Shown here in pieces: positions 1-11,949 of a stretch of DNA of 64,000 bases; position 1 is the first letter of the stretch; each line of letters begins with the position of its first letter. This stretch comes from Hygrocybe punicea (Eukaryota; Basidiomycota; Agaricomycetes; Agaricales; Hygrophoraceae), in assembly GCA_963556145.1 (NCBI GenBank), contig OY744472.1, forward strand, positions 3,162,001 to 3,226,000. The letters run 5' to 3'. The position numbers and the translations under genes are program-made. Below the pieces are notes generated by a model. That model was not told where the DNA came from. It saw nothing but the letters and a program-made list of their open reading frames with translations, and made no database searches.

Positions 1-500
1 AGTTCATTTGGTCCCCCTGAACCAGTCCCCAAGTGGTGTGGTGGTCCGACTTTGGGGGGTAGAGATCTGGTGTATGGGGCAGGAGGAGGAGGGGATCAGT
101 GTGGTTGAATGGGAGACATCGGACGATGTCTGGGGGTGTACTTACAGTCCATTGGGTCCCCCCCATCTGCTCCTCAAGTGGTGTGGTGGTCCGACTTCGG
201 GGGGTAGAGATCTGGTGTATGGGGGGGGCAGGAGGAGCCTCCTCCTCCTCCGAGGGGGTCAGTGTGGTTGAATGGGAGACATCGGACCACTTCTTGGAGT
301 GTACTTACAGTCCAGTGTGTCCCTCCTAACAGATCCTACAGTGGTTTGGCTGTCCGACTTCGGGGGGTAGAGATCTGGTTTGGGGGGGCATGAGGAGGAG
401 GGGGTCAGTACAACTCAACAGGACACATCGGACCACTTGTGGGGCTGTACTTACAGTCCATTTGGTCCTACATGACTGCTCCTCACTCAGTCTTGTGGGG
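1..500. repeat. G-rich tandem repeat, unit about 145-163 bp
   Basis: About three and a half degenerate units. The landmarks tccgactt and ggggggtagagatctggt recur near 45, 190 and 353, and cttacagtcca recurs near 142, 304 and 449. Units contain G runs and GGAGGA blocks, so the plus strand has quadruplex potential. Reading frames across the repeat are by-products of the repetition. No gene is seen from 1 to 751. Confidence 0.85.
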
Positions 501-751
501 CATGATCCGCAGGTAGCGATTTGAGACTGGGGGAATACTCAAGGGGAGCCCAGCATTCAAACCCCGCACCCGAGGTGGGGGGGGGGGTCACAGGCCACAC
601 AAAAAAACAAAAGGAATACTTTAATATGTAGCCTTATATAGTAATTTTTGACTTTCCTGCCACCCCTGAGTGCACGGAACACTTGCGCCATGGTGAAATC
701 AAATAAAACGGCACATAATGAATCATCCATAGATACAGGAAACTAATACAA

Positions 752-3700
752 ATGACAGGCAGCACCAAAATTCCAAGCTGGTGACAAGCTCGAGTGCCCA
801 GAATGCCATGAGATGATATTGGTGGGGACTGGTGGACAGGCAAGTCTGGGGCAACACATTGGCAAGTCCAAATGTCGTCAAACCATGAAGAGGAACCAGC
901 AAACAAAAGGACTACGTATGCTCTTCAATGTCAGTCTCACCCGCCGTATAGCGGGTCCAGTGCCACAGCCTCCGCAAACACACATCCCTCCTCTCGTTCA
1001 AGCCAACTTAATTCCTGAAGATGTAGAGCTGGATCTGTTGGATGAAGACATGAACACCATAGAGTCCAGAGAACTAGGGGATGCTCATACTATCACAGAT
1101 GCGACCGCTGTCCAAGAAACCTGTGATGATGCTGCCACTGCCCAAGCAACCTGTCCGTCAACTCGGAGCGCAATGTCATCGATGTTGATGCTGCCGGTGA
1201 TATTCACCCTGCAGAGCACAATGTCATTGACGATCTTCCTGTGAAACCAAATCAATCACTTGTCAGTACGCCATCGGCCCATCTCAAGCAGGTGTGCCAC
1301 GGAATATACATACCAATTCCATCCCAAATGTCCCCGTATACCGCCTATCCATTCGGACTGCATGAACGCAGCGCACTTCCATGGATTATCCATATCAACA
1401 ATAAGGGACTGCACTTGCAATCGACTGGGTGTCGTGGTTCCACTAATAGTGGTCAGCCGTGCTGCTTCATCTGTCAAAAATTACAATCGAACCAAACATT
1501 AGAAGGTATCCTCGATCGCATGGAGAATGGAATCCACAAAAACGCACCGTATGCGTACCAACCGATAGCGGGTCTCCGAAAGATCCTCGAGCGGAAAAAC
1601 AACAGCCTTGACCTGATGAGAGTGGGGAAGATGAATGCGGCTCGAAAATTGAAGGGGAAGCTGGGTGTCTTGGACGACCAGAAGAAGTTACTCATGGCAG
1701 TCGCATATGGAGGAGTCAACCGGATCGACGCTTTGCTGAGAGCAGGCTTAAGAAATAGAGCTGGGGCACAGGGGATGATGAAGTTAGTGGACAGGGCGAT
1801 GCTTGGGTTGTACAAGCCTAAGAACTTTACCGAGGAGGAGATGCTGCGAAATTTGTTGTTCCTCAAGCTCGGTGGTTCGCGTGTAGCTGAGATCGCCCAC
1901 CGTGCTCTGGGAGGTCCTGGAGTCAGCACACTCCGAAGACATTCCGTAAACCGACCGCTGCGCACTGTGTCTTCGTTCCCAATGACAGCCGATATCTGCT
2001 ACAATCTAGACGCCTCGTTCAGCGTCAGCATCAACAGCGGCAAAGAAGGCACAAGCAACAACGCAACAGGATACGTATTGATGTTTGATGAGATCACTGT
2101 TGAACGTTGTCCTCGATGGGATGACACGACGAATCAGTTCCTTGGGGTTTGTCGAGAACACGGCCAGAGTCTTGGTCTTGAGTTCTGTTCGCTGGAGGAG
2201 GTTGAGGCGTTGTGTGAGGCAGTTGGTCGCAACGAGGTACACCTCGCTTCAGAGGTACGTGGCATTCCGTTTTGAGCTTCTCTTTTCCCACCGTTCCGTT
2301 GCACCACTGTAGGCTACTGTTGCTGCTATCGGGACTTTATCGGATGCGTCAAGAGTCTACGGAGCACGACCAAGTATGATATCAGGGACTTGTAAACGTG
2401 AGAACACCGTTCGCCACGCCTCTTTAATCTCCACCGTCGTCGATGCTTGCACTTCGAGAGCTGCAATGATACCTGGGTCCCGCCTAATATCTCTTGCATC
2501 TGACGGCGAAACCTGACGTGGCGCTGCTCTCGCACAATTAACTCAGAAGCAATCGCTTCCCCAGTCGTCCAACATCTTTCATTTACTCGGCCATCTCAAA
2601 TTATTCAATACGCTCGTAGGCGACGACGATATTACGTGCGACAAAGACTACAAGCACGTTTTCAAGCAGCTGCACAATCTCTTACTTCGTGACAAGGGTA
2701 CTATGGTCAACGGTATCCACATCACTCCCTCCGTGCTTAGCTGGCACTTACGAGCTGATGGAATGCCAGCGCACAAGATCAATTACCTTCTCAATCCCAC
2801 TGACAAGCAAGATGTCACACTCGTTTTTACTCTCCTGCACGCCATCTGGTCTCTACGCTCTCCCGAACCCACAGATCGCCCAGGTTTTGCAGCCGCACGC
2901 GAAGCGCTGAAGACCCTCGGCTCACTTTTCCATCACCTCATGCTTCCGTATGTGCAAGTCACCATGTCCTTACACCATCAATTGGTCAACTTGAGTGCTG
3001 CCTCACATCTCGCCACCTTCCTTTATACCACGCATTCTGGCGGCAAACAATTCCTCCCAACGATCCTCTATGACGACATTCAAATTATGATCAAGAACGT
3101 CTATTTTTGTGTTGCGAAAACCAAGGTTGATCACCCAGATGCTCGATTTTGGACAATCTTACTAGGAACAGATCGACTTGAGATTTCGTTTGGAATCTAT
3201 CGGACGATGATCAGCAACGACACCAATGCCGATATTCTTCAGCTCGCTAACCGTATTTCTAGTGTTACAGAAGTCTCCAAGATTCTGAGTGAGCACCCGG
3301 AATGGGACCGTGGCCCTCGGCGGCTCAAGCTCCCTACGTTCAACGAGAAGGAAGAGGTTATAGCCAAGACTGATCACATCAATCCCGTGTCGTGGATGGG
3401 AGATGTTCGAGTCTCCCAAGTCCTTCCCGTCACCTGCTGGAACAATGGATGTCGTTTAATCGAGAACTGCCACAAGAATGCTCAGGATATGTTCATGAAA
3501 ATGGAAGAAAACGGTGTCGACGTACTCTTCCCATTTGCAGGCAGGCTTGAAGATGATCGGTCGGACGGAGTCAGCGAAGAAGGCAATGATGAGGAGAGCG
3601 AGATGCCTGCCCCGCCACAGGGGAGTGCTTCCCCAGAGGCTGCATCTGCAGAGGACCTTGATCTTGAAGACCAAGTGGCTATCGAGGAGAGTGGGGCAAA

Positions 3701-5566
3701 TCCGACTTCATTCGAGCCCTTTGTCGAGGTGCAGGGGAAACCAGTCTACAAAGCTCGTATTCTGCGAGAATACTTCAAGTTCAAGACAAATTCGGGCTCC
3801 ACTGATCGACTAAAACGGGTCGCCGGCCTCTCGCGTTACGCTATCTCACCAAACGCCTCTTCCGACATCCTCGATTTCAACTCGGTTTTTGGTGGACAAA
3901 CTCTGTTCATCAATGAACCAGTAGCAACGCTCATGAAATGCAACGACCTCATCTTTCTTGCACTCGGTCACATCACCAGTATTGCTGTAGATCATCGATC
4001 CGTACCACAAATTGCCCTCGAACTCGTAGCCGAGAAGACGGTCTCCCTCTCCATTCAGCTCCTGCGTCTTGCTTATCTCGATCCATCCTCCAACCCTGCC
4101 AGTGCGGATTGGGAGTAGACGCGCAAGTTGGACACCACCCACAAATTACCAGGCCATTTGGTTGAAACAATCAATCCCACCGTTTCCATGCAGACCACAG
4201 GAAATCCCACGTACCTGTTTCGTAGTGAGGAATTGAGGTTGCTGGCAGCAAGTATGTATGCTCGTTTATCTTCTGGTGATGCTCTCGTGCTGCCGGTGGT
4301 GAACCAATCAGAATATTTCCCATACCGAGCATCAGGTGTGTGTCATCTGTTGGATATATAGAACAGACCTAACCACAATACAGGACGTGCAGCATTTCTG
4401 TGCAAGTCTGATCACAGAGATTTGCAATTGCGTGATTCAGATATTTGTCCGACGTGTAGGCCTGCCTACGAGTGGGACAGGACACAAGCCCAGCGCGTCT
4501 TAGAGCATGTCAGCACCCATATCCTCTTCGACTCAACTGTCAGTCATCTCAGTGAGACCTGCGGATTCTGCTTGCAGTCAGGATCGACGTGTGTCTTCTA
4601 TTTGCGCAAGGGCAAAGGTTCGGGCAGTGGACCTCAAGTCGATCTGATGAGATCTCGTTGCCCAAACCTTGTCAAGTTTTCATACCAGTCTGCTTCGACA
4701 TCCACCAACTCAGCTCCCTGTAGCAACATTCCAATCCCATGCCCCCTCTGTCCCGCCAAAGACCCTGCAATCTGGCGATACAATATGAAGATGCACTTTC
4801 ACAACAACCACCCGATGGTGCCATTGGTGACCTATGAGGCACAATTCAAGATATCGGATGCTGAGAAGGCGGGAATGGAATTGCTTTGGCGGAAAAAGCC
4901 CAGGATGGGGAAGAAGAAGGCTCAGACACATCACACGGCCTTAGCCATCTCGGATGCACATAGTTCACGGCTCATCATCAGGTAATGCTCACATGGCCAT
5001 TGTCTTGAGATCTAGTCCTGAATGGCATTTGCAGCGACTCATCTGTTGATGGAACACCTCAAGATGATGTCCTCGATCAAGAAACCAGTTGCACAGAACC
5101 GCACATGTCTGAGGAAGGATCAGTTAGGAGTGAGTTAACAGACAATGACGAGGAGCTCCCTGAAGCTATCATTCCGACCGATTCCTCAACATTGCCAAGT
5201 GAGTGGTGTGTGATTTGAGCACTCCGGTCACTGATGATCCACAAGATGTCAGAACAAACCAGACAGAGTTCACAATTGCTGCTGAACCCACTCGCATTGG
5301 CCGAGTATGGAAGACTCGGGATATGGCAGACATATATGCCTGCTTGTGTGGCAATAAAGGGAGTCAGACTGATATTGAGGCCGACAAGGCTGCCAGGTGC
5401 ATTTATCCAGGCTGCGAGACTCAATGGGTAAGTAATTTCCCACTACATTTATGCTCAGACTGATTGGGTGTTGGTAAAGTTTCATTTGGATTGTCTCAAC
5501 CTTGACTTCGTGCCTCGCAACTGGCGGTGTGAGGTGCATGCAAACATCAAGAAGAGTCGGCGGTAG
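752..5566 (+). pseudogene. Decayed zinc-finger/PHD protein with a P-element-like transposase core
   Basis: This is a family of large basidiomycete orphans. Visible order: a C2-type finger (CPECHEM...GQHIGKSKC, about 795-880); a long core (1130-4335); a C2H2 finger (CPLCPAK...MHFHNNHP, about 4740-4812); and a PHD-like C-terminus (CLCG, ARCIYPGC, FHLDC, NWRCEVH). Introns with GT..AG are 2255-2312, 4336-4383, 4982-5034, 5199-5245 and 5428-5479; each keeps frame. The core has FDEIT (near 2090), SDGET (2497), a KDYKHVFK stretch (2643) and LGTDRLEISFG (3166). Their order and spacing recall the D, D and E regions of P-element transposases, which is my inference. Damage: in-frame TGA 2514-2516 where Arg is expected, TAG 4116-4118 where Trp is expected, a frame change between 1130 and 1244, and an extra A at 767-770 if ATG 752 is the true start. 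The product cannot be full length. Confidence 0.75.
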
Positions 5567-5942
5567 ATTGAATTGCCTTTTTTGTATATTACATAATTAA
5601 ATATACCCATATTAGGAAGGAGGGGGGGGAGGTCCCTGAAATTGTCGAAATGAAATTTTTCGACCCACGTTTAAGTTTTTGAATGCCAGGCCCCCCTTGG
5701 GAATACTGAGAAAGACTCCGTGACTGACTGTGACAATTTCCTTTTTGGATCAAATTCCACATCATACAAATTTTTTTGTCTGCTCCTTTGGAGAGGTTTT
5801 TGATTTTTTACAACCTTAAAATAAATTCTATATTCATGAAAATATTTGAGGATGAAATTTAAAAAATCTAGTTTATTCCTGAATTTTTCCAAAAAAAATG
5901 GGTCAGAAATGCAAAATTTGGCTCTATGGTTGATTTCAAACA
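5567..5942. other. Gene-free spacer
   Basis: AT-rich DNA with a G run near 5615-5630. No coding potential is seen. It may be the body of the short Helitron-like element whose 5' hairpin end lies at 5943-6032, but no matching 3' end is found to the left. Confidence 0.5.
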
Positions 5943-6032
5943 TTAATTAATCAATTAATTAATTAATTACTGACGAACTGCCATATATCCTGGACTCATA
6001 AGAACGAGTCTTCCATAAATGGAAGAACTCGT
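5943..6032 (-). mobile_element. 5' terminal hairpin of a short Helitron-like element (copy 4)
   Basis: A taat-repeat tract is followed by a hairpin with arms gaacgagtcttcc and ggaagaactcgt, ending exactly where helicase codons begin at 6033. The same terminal module (taat tract, about 40 bp, hairpin, ACTCGT end) occurs at 51266-51353, 51614-51695 and 52658-52731. Read on the minus strand the element starts ACGAGTTCTT. Confidence 0.65.
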
Positions 6033-8119
6033 AATTCTTAGAGAAAACATGAGACAGAAGACTCAAACTGCTGAAGATGCAAAGTTCAGAACTGCACTGG
6101 TCAATATGCGATATGGAAAGTGTACTCCAAATGATATTATATTTTTCAGAAGCCGAATTGCAGGAAAAAGACCTGATCAACCTAATGTTGCCTCAAAGAA
6201 TTTCAGAAATGTGCCAATCATCTGCGGCATTCACTCTCAAAAGGATCAGATCAATTTGCTTGGCTGTGAAAGATTTGCAAAAGACACAAACCAGAAATTA
6301 ATCAACTTTTATTTCATTGACAGATGGGGAAAAGAAAAGGATGCATCTATGAGAAATAAATCAAAAGGCAAATCAAAAGCACTTCATGAATCTGGTGAGA
6401 TAGACTTTGATACTCAAAGAGAAATATGGAAGGTGCACCACGGTGGAACAGAAAACTTTGCTGGTAAATTATCCTTGTGTGTTGGAATGCCAGTCATGCT
6501 TAGAAACAATGATGCAACTGAACTTTGCATTACCAAGGGACAAGAAGGATTTGTTGTTGGTTGGCAGTCTTCAAAAGCAGATCATGGAAAGCGTGTACTG
6601 GACACATTATTTGTGGAGCTTCAAAATCCACCAAAGCTTGTGCAGATTCCTTCACTGCCAGACAATGTTGTTCCGATTGTGAAAAGCACCAAGACAGTTC
6701 AGTGTGTATTTCCAAGTGATTTAAAAGAAAGAATAGAAAGACAACAGGTTTGGGTTTTGCCAAACTTTGCAATGACTGCACATGCCGCTCAAGGAAAGAC
6801 AAGACCATATAATGTTGTGCATTTAAACAGCTGCTTTTCACATATGGCATATTATTCATCTTTGTCGAGAAGCGCTACTGCTGCTGGTACTGTAATCATA
6901 CAAGGATTTGACAATAAGATGATCACCAGAGGATGCTCTGGATATCTCAGACAAGAATTTCGGGAACAAAAACTGCTTGATGACATCACAAGAATAAGAT
7001 ATGAAGGCACATTGCCAGAACATATTGCACAAGATGTTCGGTCATCAATGATTCAAAAGTTTCAACAAAGGAAAGGCACTGGATATGTTCCATCTAAAAC
7101 TGATGCAGCTTTGAAGTGGTCAGACAGTGATCCCCTGGTGATTGCTCCTATGGAAGTCAGTCCATGGCACATCATTGAGAAGAACAAAAATAAGCAAGCA
7201 ACCATGTCAATTTCTACTCCTTTTATCCCTGCCAAAGGATCTGTTCCACTTTTGTCCAGGAAGCATTTGATTGAACCTTGTGAACTGCCAGCAGCTAAGA
7301 GACAACGAACAGACATGTCAGCTTCCCCAGCAGGTTTGCCGTGGGATGAAAACAATTACAGTTGTGCATATGATTCTATCCTGGTTATATTGTTTGATCT
7401 CTGGAAGGAAAACCATATAGCATGGTCTGAAGTATTTCATGATATAAATGATTATCTGGCTACTTTATCTGATGGCTTCTCAGATATATTGAAAAGGCAA
7501 TATGACATTTGTGCAACTCAGAAATGAATTAAGGGCTATTTTGCATGATAAGCATCCTGAGACATATCTAATGGGACCTGTTGGGATTAGTGTTGCAACT
7601 CTAGCCATGGAGCTTTTACACATAGACACAGCAGTCACATCTTCTCAGCATCAATGTACAAGGTGTAAATTTGCTGAAAAACCAGTGGATAATCAACTTG
7701 GTTATGTTTTACATGGAGAAACTTCAGTTCAAGGGTCTACTATGAATTGGATGGAAACATTGTCCCAACAAACACATTGAAGGTGTTCTAAGTGTCAATC
7801 GGCTATGCAACAAATCTTATTCTACAATAAAGTGCCACCTGTGCTTGTTTTGGAATATCCACTCATGGACATTGAGACCAGTCATACACTTGAGTTTGAG
7901 ACTGACAAAGGCATCAAATTATTGAGGTTGAAAGGAATAGTTTATCATGGCCAATATCATTTCACCAGTAGAATCATAAGTGCAGACAAGAAGGTTTGGT
8001 TTCATGATGGTATGACTACTGGAAATACTTGTTCATATGATGGTATGCTTGATAAATTATCTGATGCTGATGTTAGACAATGCAGAGGCAAGAATCTTGT
8101 GCTGGCAATATATGCTTAA
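6033..8119 (+). pseudogene. Helitron family-1 helicase, C-terminal part
   Basis: Starts inside the Pif1 helicase at VILRENMRQ; everything upstream (Rep, Walker A) is missing, cut by the hairpin module. Contains the late helicase motif NFAMTAHAAQGKTR (about 6760-6800) and then a C-terminal cysteine-protease-like region. That region has YSCAYDS with Cys codon 7363-7365, paired Cys (QCTRCKF), HGQYHFTSR near 7945 and VWFHDGM near 7993. Breaks: a frame change near 7500 and in-frame TGA 7778-7780. The nearest relative in this window is the copy at 45210-51613. The TGA is shared with the inverted copy at 63360-64000. Confidence 0.9.
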
Positions 8120-8361
8120 AGTTATATGTGGGTGGGTGGGTGGCCAAAATTTTCTCTAAATTTGTATGAGATATGAAATAAAACAAGGTTGGGCTCATCA
8201 AGTCTACATCAACAACTTTTGCACTAGAATAATGGGTGGGTGTGGTGGGCTTAGTCTTGCTCAATATGATTTATGAGGTGGCAGTGTATCAACTCAGAGC
8301 AAAGATTGGAACTTTAGGAAGAACTCGTTCATGCCATGCGCAGCACTGGCCCTCTAAACAA
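8120..8361 (+). mobile_element. Helitron family-1 3' noncoding tail and terminus
   Basis: About 240 bp from the last codon to the end signal: aagaactcgt, then gccatgcgcagcactggc (a GCCA/TGGC stem), then CTAAACAA at 8354-8361. The same terminus is found at 8588, 52657, and inverted at 50094 and 63360, and after each the flank diverges. This does not match the canonical CTRR end and resembles non-canonical (Helentron-type) Helitrons. Confidence 0.75.
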
Positions 8362-8588
8362 GTAATATACTGATATTTTTACTTAAAACATAAAATTCAA
8401 TCTGATATAGCCATATATATACATTATCCTATATGCAACATGTATATTTCAAGTAACATCACTTATCAATGTTTATTGTCTTATACCATATGTAACATAT
8501 ATAATGTAATTGCTTATTTTATCATGAAAGTGGGGAGAGGGAAAAAAGAACTCGTTCATGCCATGCGCAGCACTGGCCCACTAAACAA
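8362..8588 (+). mobile_element. 5'-truncated non-autonomous Helitron-like element
   Basis: Almost identical to the last 227 bp of the element ending at 52657: same start taatatactgat, same gagagggaaaaaagaactcg, same terminus CTAAACAA at 8581-8588. Its 5' part is replaced by the Helitron tail ending at 8361. Confidence 0.8.
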
Positions 8589-8708
8589 GTTATTTATCTT
8601 CTCTGGATATATTTGACATACACATATTATTATCTAGTTTCTATTTTCAAAAAAACTATAAACCTGTTCACAAAAATGTTAAAACTGTCATCATTGTCAT
8701 AATGTCTT

Positions 8709-11544
8709 ATGATTTTTATCATTGCAATGTCTTGGGCACAATGTGCTGTTGCTGGGCTTGGCTTTATGCCTCCTGCAAGTGTCATACAAAATGTCCATGT
8801 CACACCAACTGTCTCTGTACTATCAAATGTCATTCTGTACCCTGTTACTCTGAATGTTTCTGAAGACACTCAGACAAAGTATGAAAATCCTACTTTTTTA
8901 GTGCTTATTCATCATATTAGTCACCATCCCACCTCTTCTTTCACATCACTAAAGCCTGAAAAAATCACAAATATCCACAACAGCACTGAATTTGTTCTGT
9001 CTAGTTGTCAATCAGCTCATACCTCTTTTCTAATTGAACTATATGCCAGAATCTTCTTGAACATGTTTGTTTTACTTTCTGAGTATCATTTTGCAACCAG
9101 CATTGCTAATAAATGCATGTATATTAAGTTAAAACTTCAACAGAATGTGTTCAGAAAACATGACTTCAGAGCTTACTTAAAATATGTAAACAAACTCCCT
9201 ATATTAGCCAATGGAGCAATCCTGCTGTTTGTCCTAGTTCTGTATCATTTTCTAGCTTTTCAAATGTCTGTTCACCATATTTGTAAAAAATCTTTGAAAT
9301 TATATGACATTTTCAAGTCTGAAAATATACCTTTCAGTGCTGACATTGATATTGAATGCATTGGTGGAGGCAAAGCAAATATATTCTCATTTCATGAACT
9401 AATGCCTGCTTCAACCAATAACAATGCAAGTATGGATGCAGCTAAATATAAATTCCACTCTTACATGCTAAAAAATGAAGCATGCTCATTGGAATCATCA
9501 GCTGAGAAGTCACTTGTAATTGTAAATCACCCATTTGAATTGTTGATTCCAAAGTTAACCATTGCCAACTTGAAGGTAATTGCAGCTTATCATAGCATTC
9601 TTGTCCAGTCAAAAATGAAGCAGGGATCAATTCAAACTGCAATACAGAATCATGTGTGCTCCAACTGTCCTGAATTTGTATCAATCTTTGAATTTATTGA
9701 TGAAGAAGCAATTGCAATTCACAAGAAAACCTCAAACACCCATGCAGTCAATAAATTTAATGCACAACATCCTGACAAATATGCACAATGAAATCTAACA
9801 GCTGTGCAGAAATTTCACAATAAACACCCTGATAAGCATGCCAAACAAAATCTAGCAGCTGTGCAAAAATTCCAGAGTGAAAATCCTGACAAGCATGCAA
9901 AGCAAAATCTGGCAGCTGTGCAAAATTTTCAGATTGAAAATTCTGACAAGCATGCCAAACAACATCTAGCAGCTGTTCAGAAATTTCAGAGTCAAAATCC
10001 TGACAAGCATGCAAAACAAAATCTGGCAGCTGTCCAGAAATTTCATCTGGAGCATCCTGAGAAGCATGCAACACAAAACCTTGCAGCTGTTACAAAATTC
10101 AAAGTTGATCATTATGACAATCATTTGCAACACACATTAAATGCAGTTAGAAGACATACCATGAACCACCCTGAGCAGCATACACAAATAAATCAGATTG
10201 CTGTGCAGACATACAGAGATAATATTCAATTCCCTCCTGATCCACCTTCAGCAAAATTGCAACACACTATTATTTCAGGATTTTGTGGTGATACCTCTCC
10301 CAACAAATTTATTGAATCTGGTTGTGCTGTCTGTGGAAGATTGACTCCAGTCTCTCAATTGCAAAGCTACACAGAGTTGAATTTAAGTTGTTTGAAACAA
10401 TGTGGTATAACTCAAACAGAGCGCTTCTCAATAAATGATCAAATTGAATCTTCAGATAGCCCTATAATAATTGAAGATCTTCCTGGCATTTGCAAGAAGT
10501 GTTACAAGTCTTTGATCAAAGGAAAATGCCCAACTATGTCTCTGGCATATGGTTTATGGCTTGGACACATTCCTCATGAATTGACTAATTTGTCTTATGC
10601 AGAACAACTGTTAATTGCTAGAGTGAGGCACAACAGATGCATAGTTCGAGTTTCTTCAGGAATGCATAAGATGAGAGCCAATGCTATTACTTTTGCCAAC
10701 CCAACTCCAAAGATATATGACATTTTACCCCCACCTCTTGATGAGTTGGACAAAGTACTTGCATTCATTTATACTGGACCATGTAAACCTACCAAGTCTG
10801 ATTTTGAGAGAACACCATTGCTTGTTAGAAGAAACAAAGTTGCCACTGCTTTGAATTGGTTGAAACTGAATCATTGTGACTACTTTGACTTGGAAATCTC
10901 ACAAGAGAATTTGAAGCAATGTCCTGAGAATGACATACCACTTGTGGTAGAGTACAGACAATCCTTTGTCAACAAAAACCCAGAAGCTACTGCTGTTAAT
11001 GACATGGAAGAAGAAGAAGGAACTGAGACTGGCATGTGTCCATTTGTAGTTCATGGTCTGACAGGTGAAGAGTACTCGACCAAAAGTATCAAAGCCATAA
11101 AAGCCATTGCATTAAAACATCTGATGGATAATAAAAAGATCTTGGCAATTGGACATGAGAGTGATCCACAATCCATCTACAATAATCCTCAGTTGTTCCC
11201 TCAAATGAGGCCATGGTTGTTTCCCTATGGACTTGGTGGAATTGGAAATTCTCTGATCCAAGGCAAGATTTCTGAAATCAAACACAAGAGACACTTGTTA
11301 ATGTACTATGACAAGAGGTTTCAGAAAGATCCCCACTTCCCTTTGATTGCATTCAACCATGAGCAAATAAAAGAGTCTACAACAGCTGGCTATTTATTAG
11401 CTGAAAAGGCAAAAATTGAACACATTTCACAAAGATTGATGGATGTTGATCTTGGAGTTTTGAATAACATTGCTAGGAAAATGGAAAATGGTGAACATGT
11501 CACTCCAGAGACAGATGAAGAGAAACTTTGTTTCCAATTAATTA
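8709..11544 (+). pseudogene. Helitron family-1 Rep-helicase, N-terminal third
   Basis: Encodes the region before the Rep nuclease: an N-terminal leader, about eight 19-residue repeats (9736-10200), a Cys pair (CAVCGR near 10325), then ARVRHNRCIVRVSSGMHKM and the FPYGLGG and HKRHLLMYYDKRFQ blocks typical of the Helitron N-terminal domain. In-frame TGA 9789-9791 lies in the first repeats. The frame runs to FQLI at 11544, where a TA-target MITE interrupts. Joining 11544 to 45212 gives FQLIKDIDHIGS in frame, so the other half is at 45212-51613. The plus-strand start is uncertain; 8709 is the first ATG. Confidence 0.9.
9736..10200 (+). repeat. 57-bp coding tandem repeat in Helitron protein
   Basis: About eight copies of a 19-codon unit with consensus close to NPDKHAKQNLAAVQKFQ. 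The central five copies are most alike and the edge copies are degenerate. The corresponding segment of the family-2 protein (38000-38100) does not have this array. Confidence 0.9.
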
Positions 11545-11949
11545 CAGCCGTTTGCATAATTCTTGGCAGTAAATGCACTTTTTTCAATCAATTGAGAAAT
11601 ATGGACTTAGTGGAATTTCCAATGCTGAATCTTGTATCTCATGAAATACTGCATGGATTGAGATGGGTATAGAGGGAAAGTTGTACTATTCTTGAAGGGC
11701 TATCTGCTCCTGTAATTATATTTGGACAATATTTAGTGGATGATGAGTTGTAGATGAAACAAGAGGTAAACCAGTACTTTTTAACACCCAAAATGATATT
11801 GTCAAATTATGGCATCAAATGAACTCCTATGAAGAAGATTGTAGGGAGAAAATTGTCCATTCTTTCAAGGGCTAGAAGTACATATACCGTGTTTTTCTTT
11901 ATTTTTGGTCTGTGAGTCCATATTTATGATTCTTGTGGTATTTCACTCC

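Noticed and set aside
480..590. tRNA-like B box (cattcaaacccc) suggesting a SINE
   Set aside because: No convincing A box at the right distance and no tail or duplication.
540..5710. Inverted similarity between 545-575 and 5680-5710 as TIRs of the first gene's element
   Set aside because: About 24 of 32 bases match over a short stretch with no target duplication; too weak.
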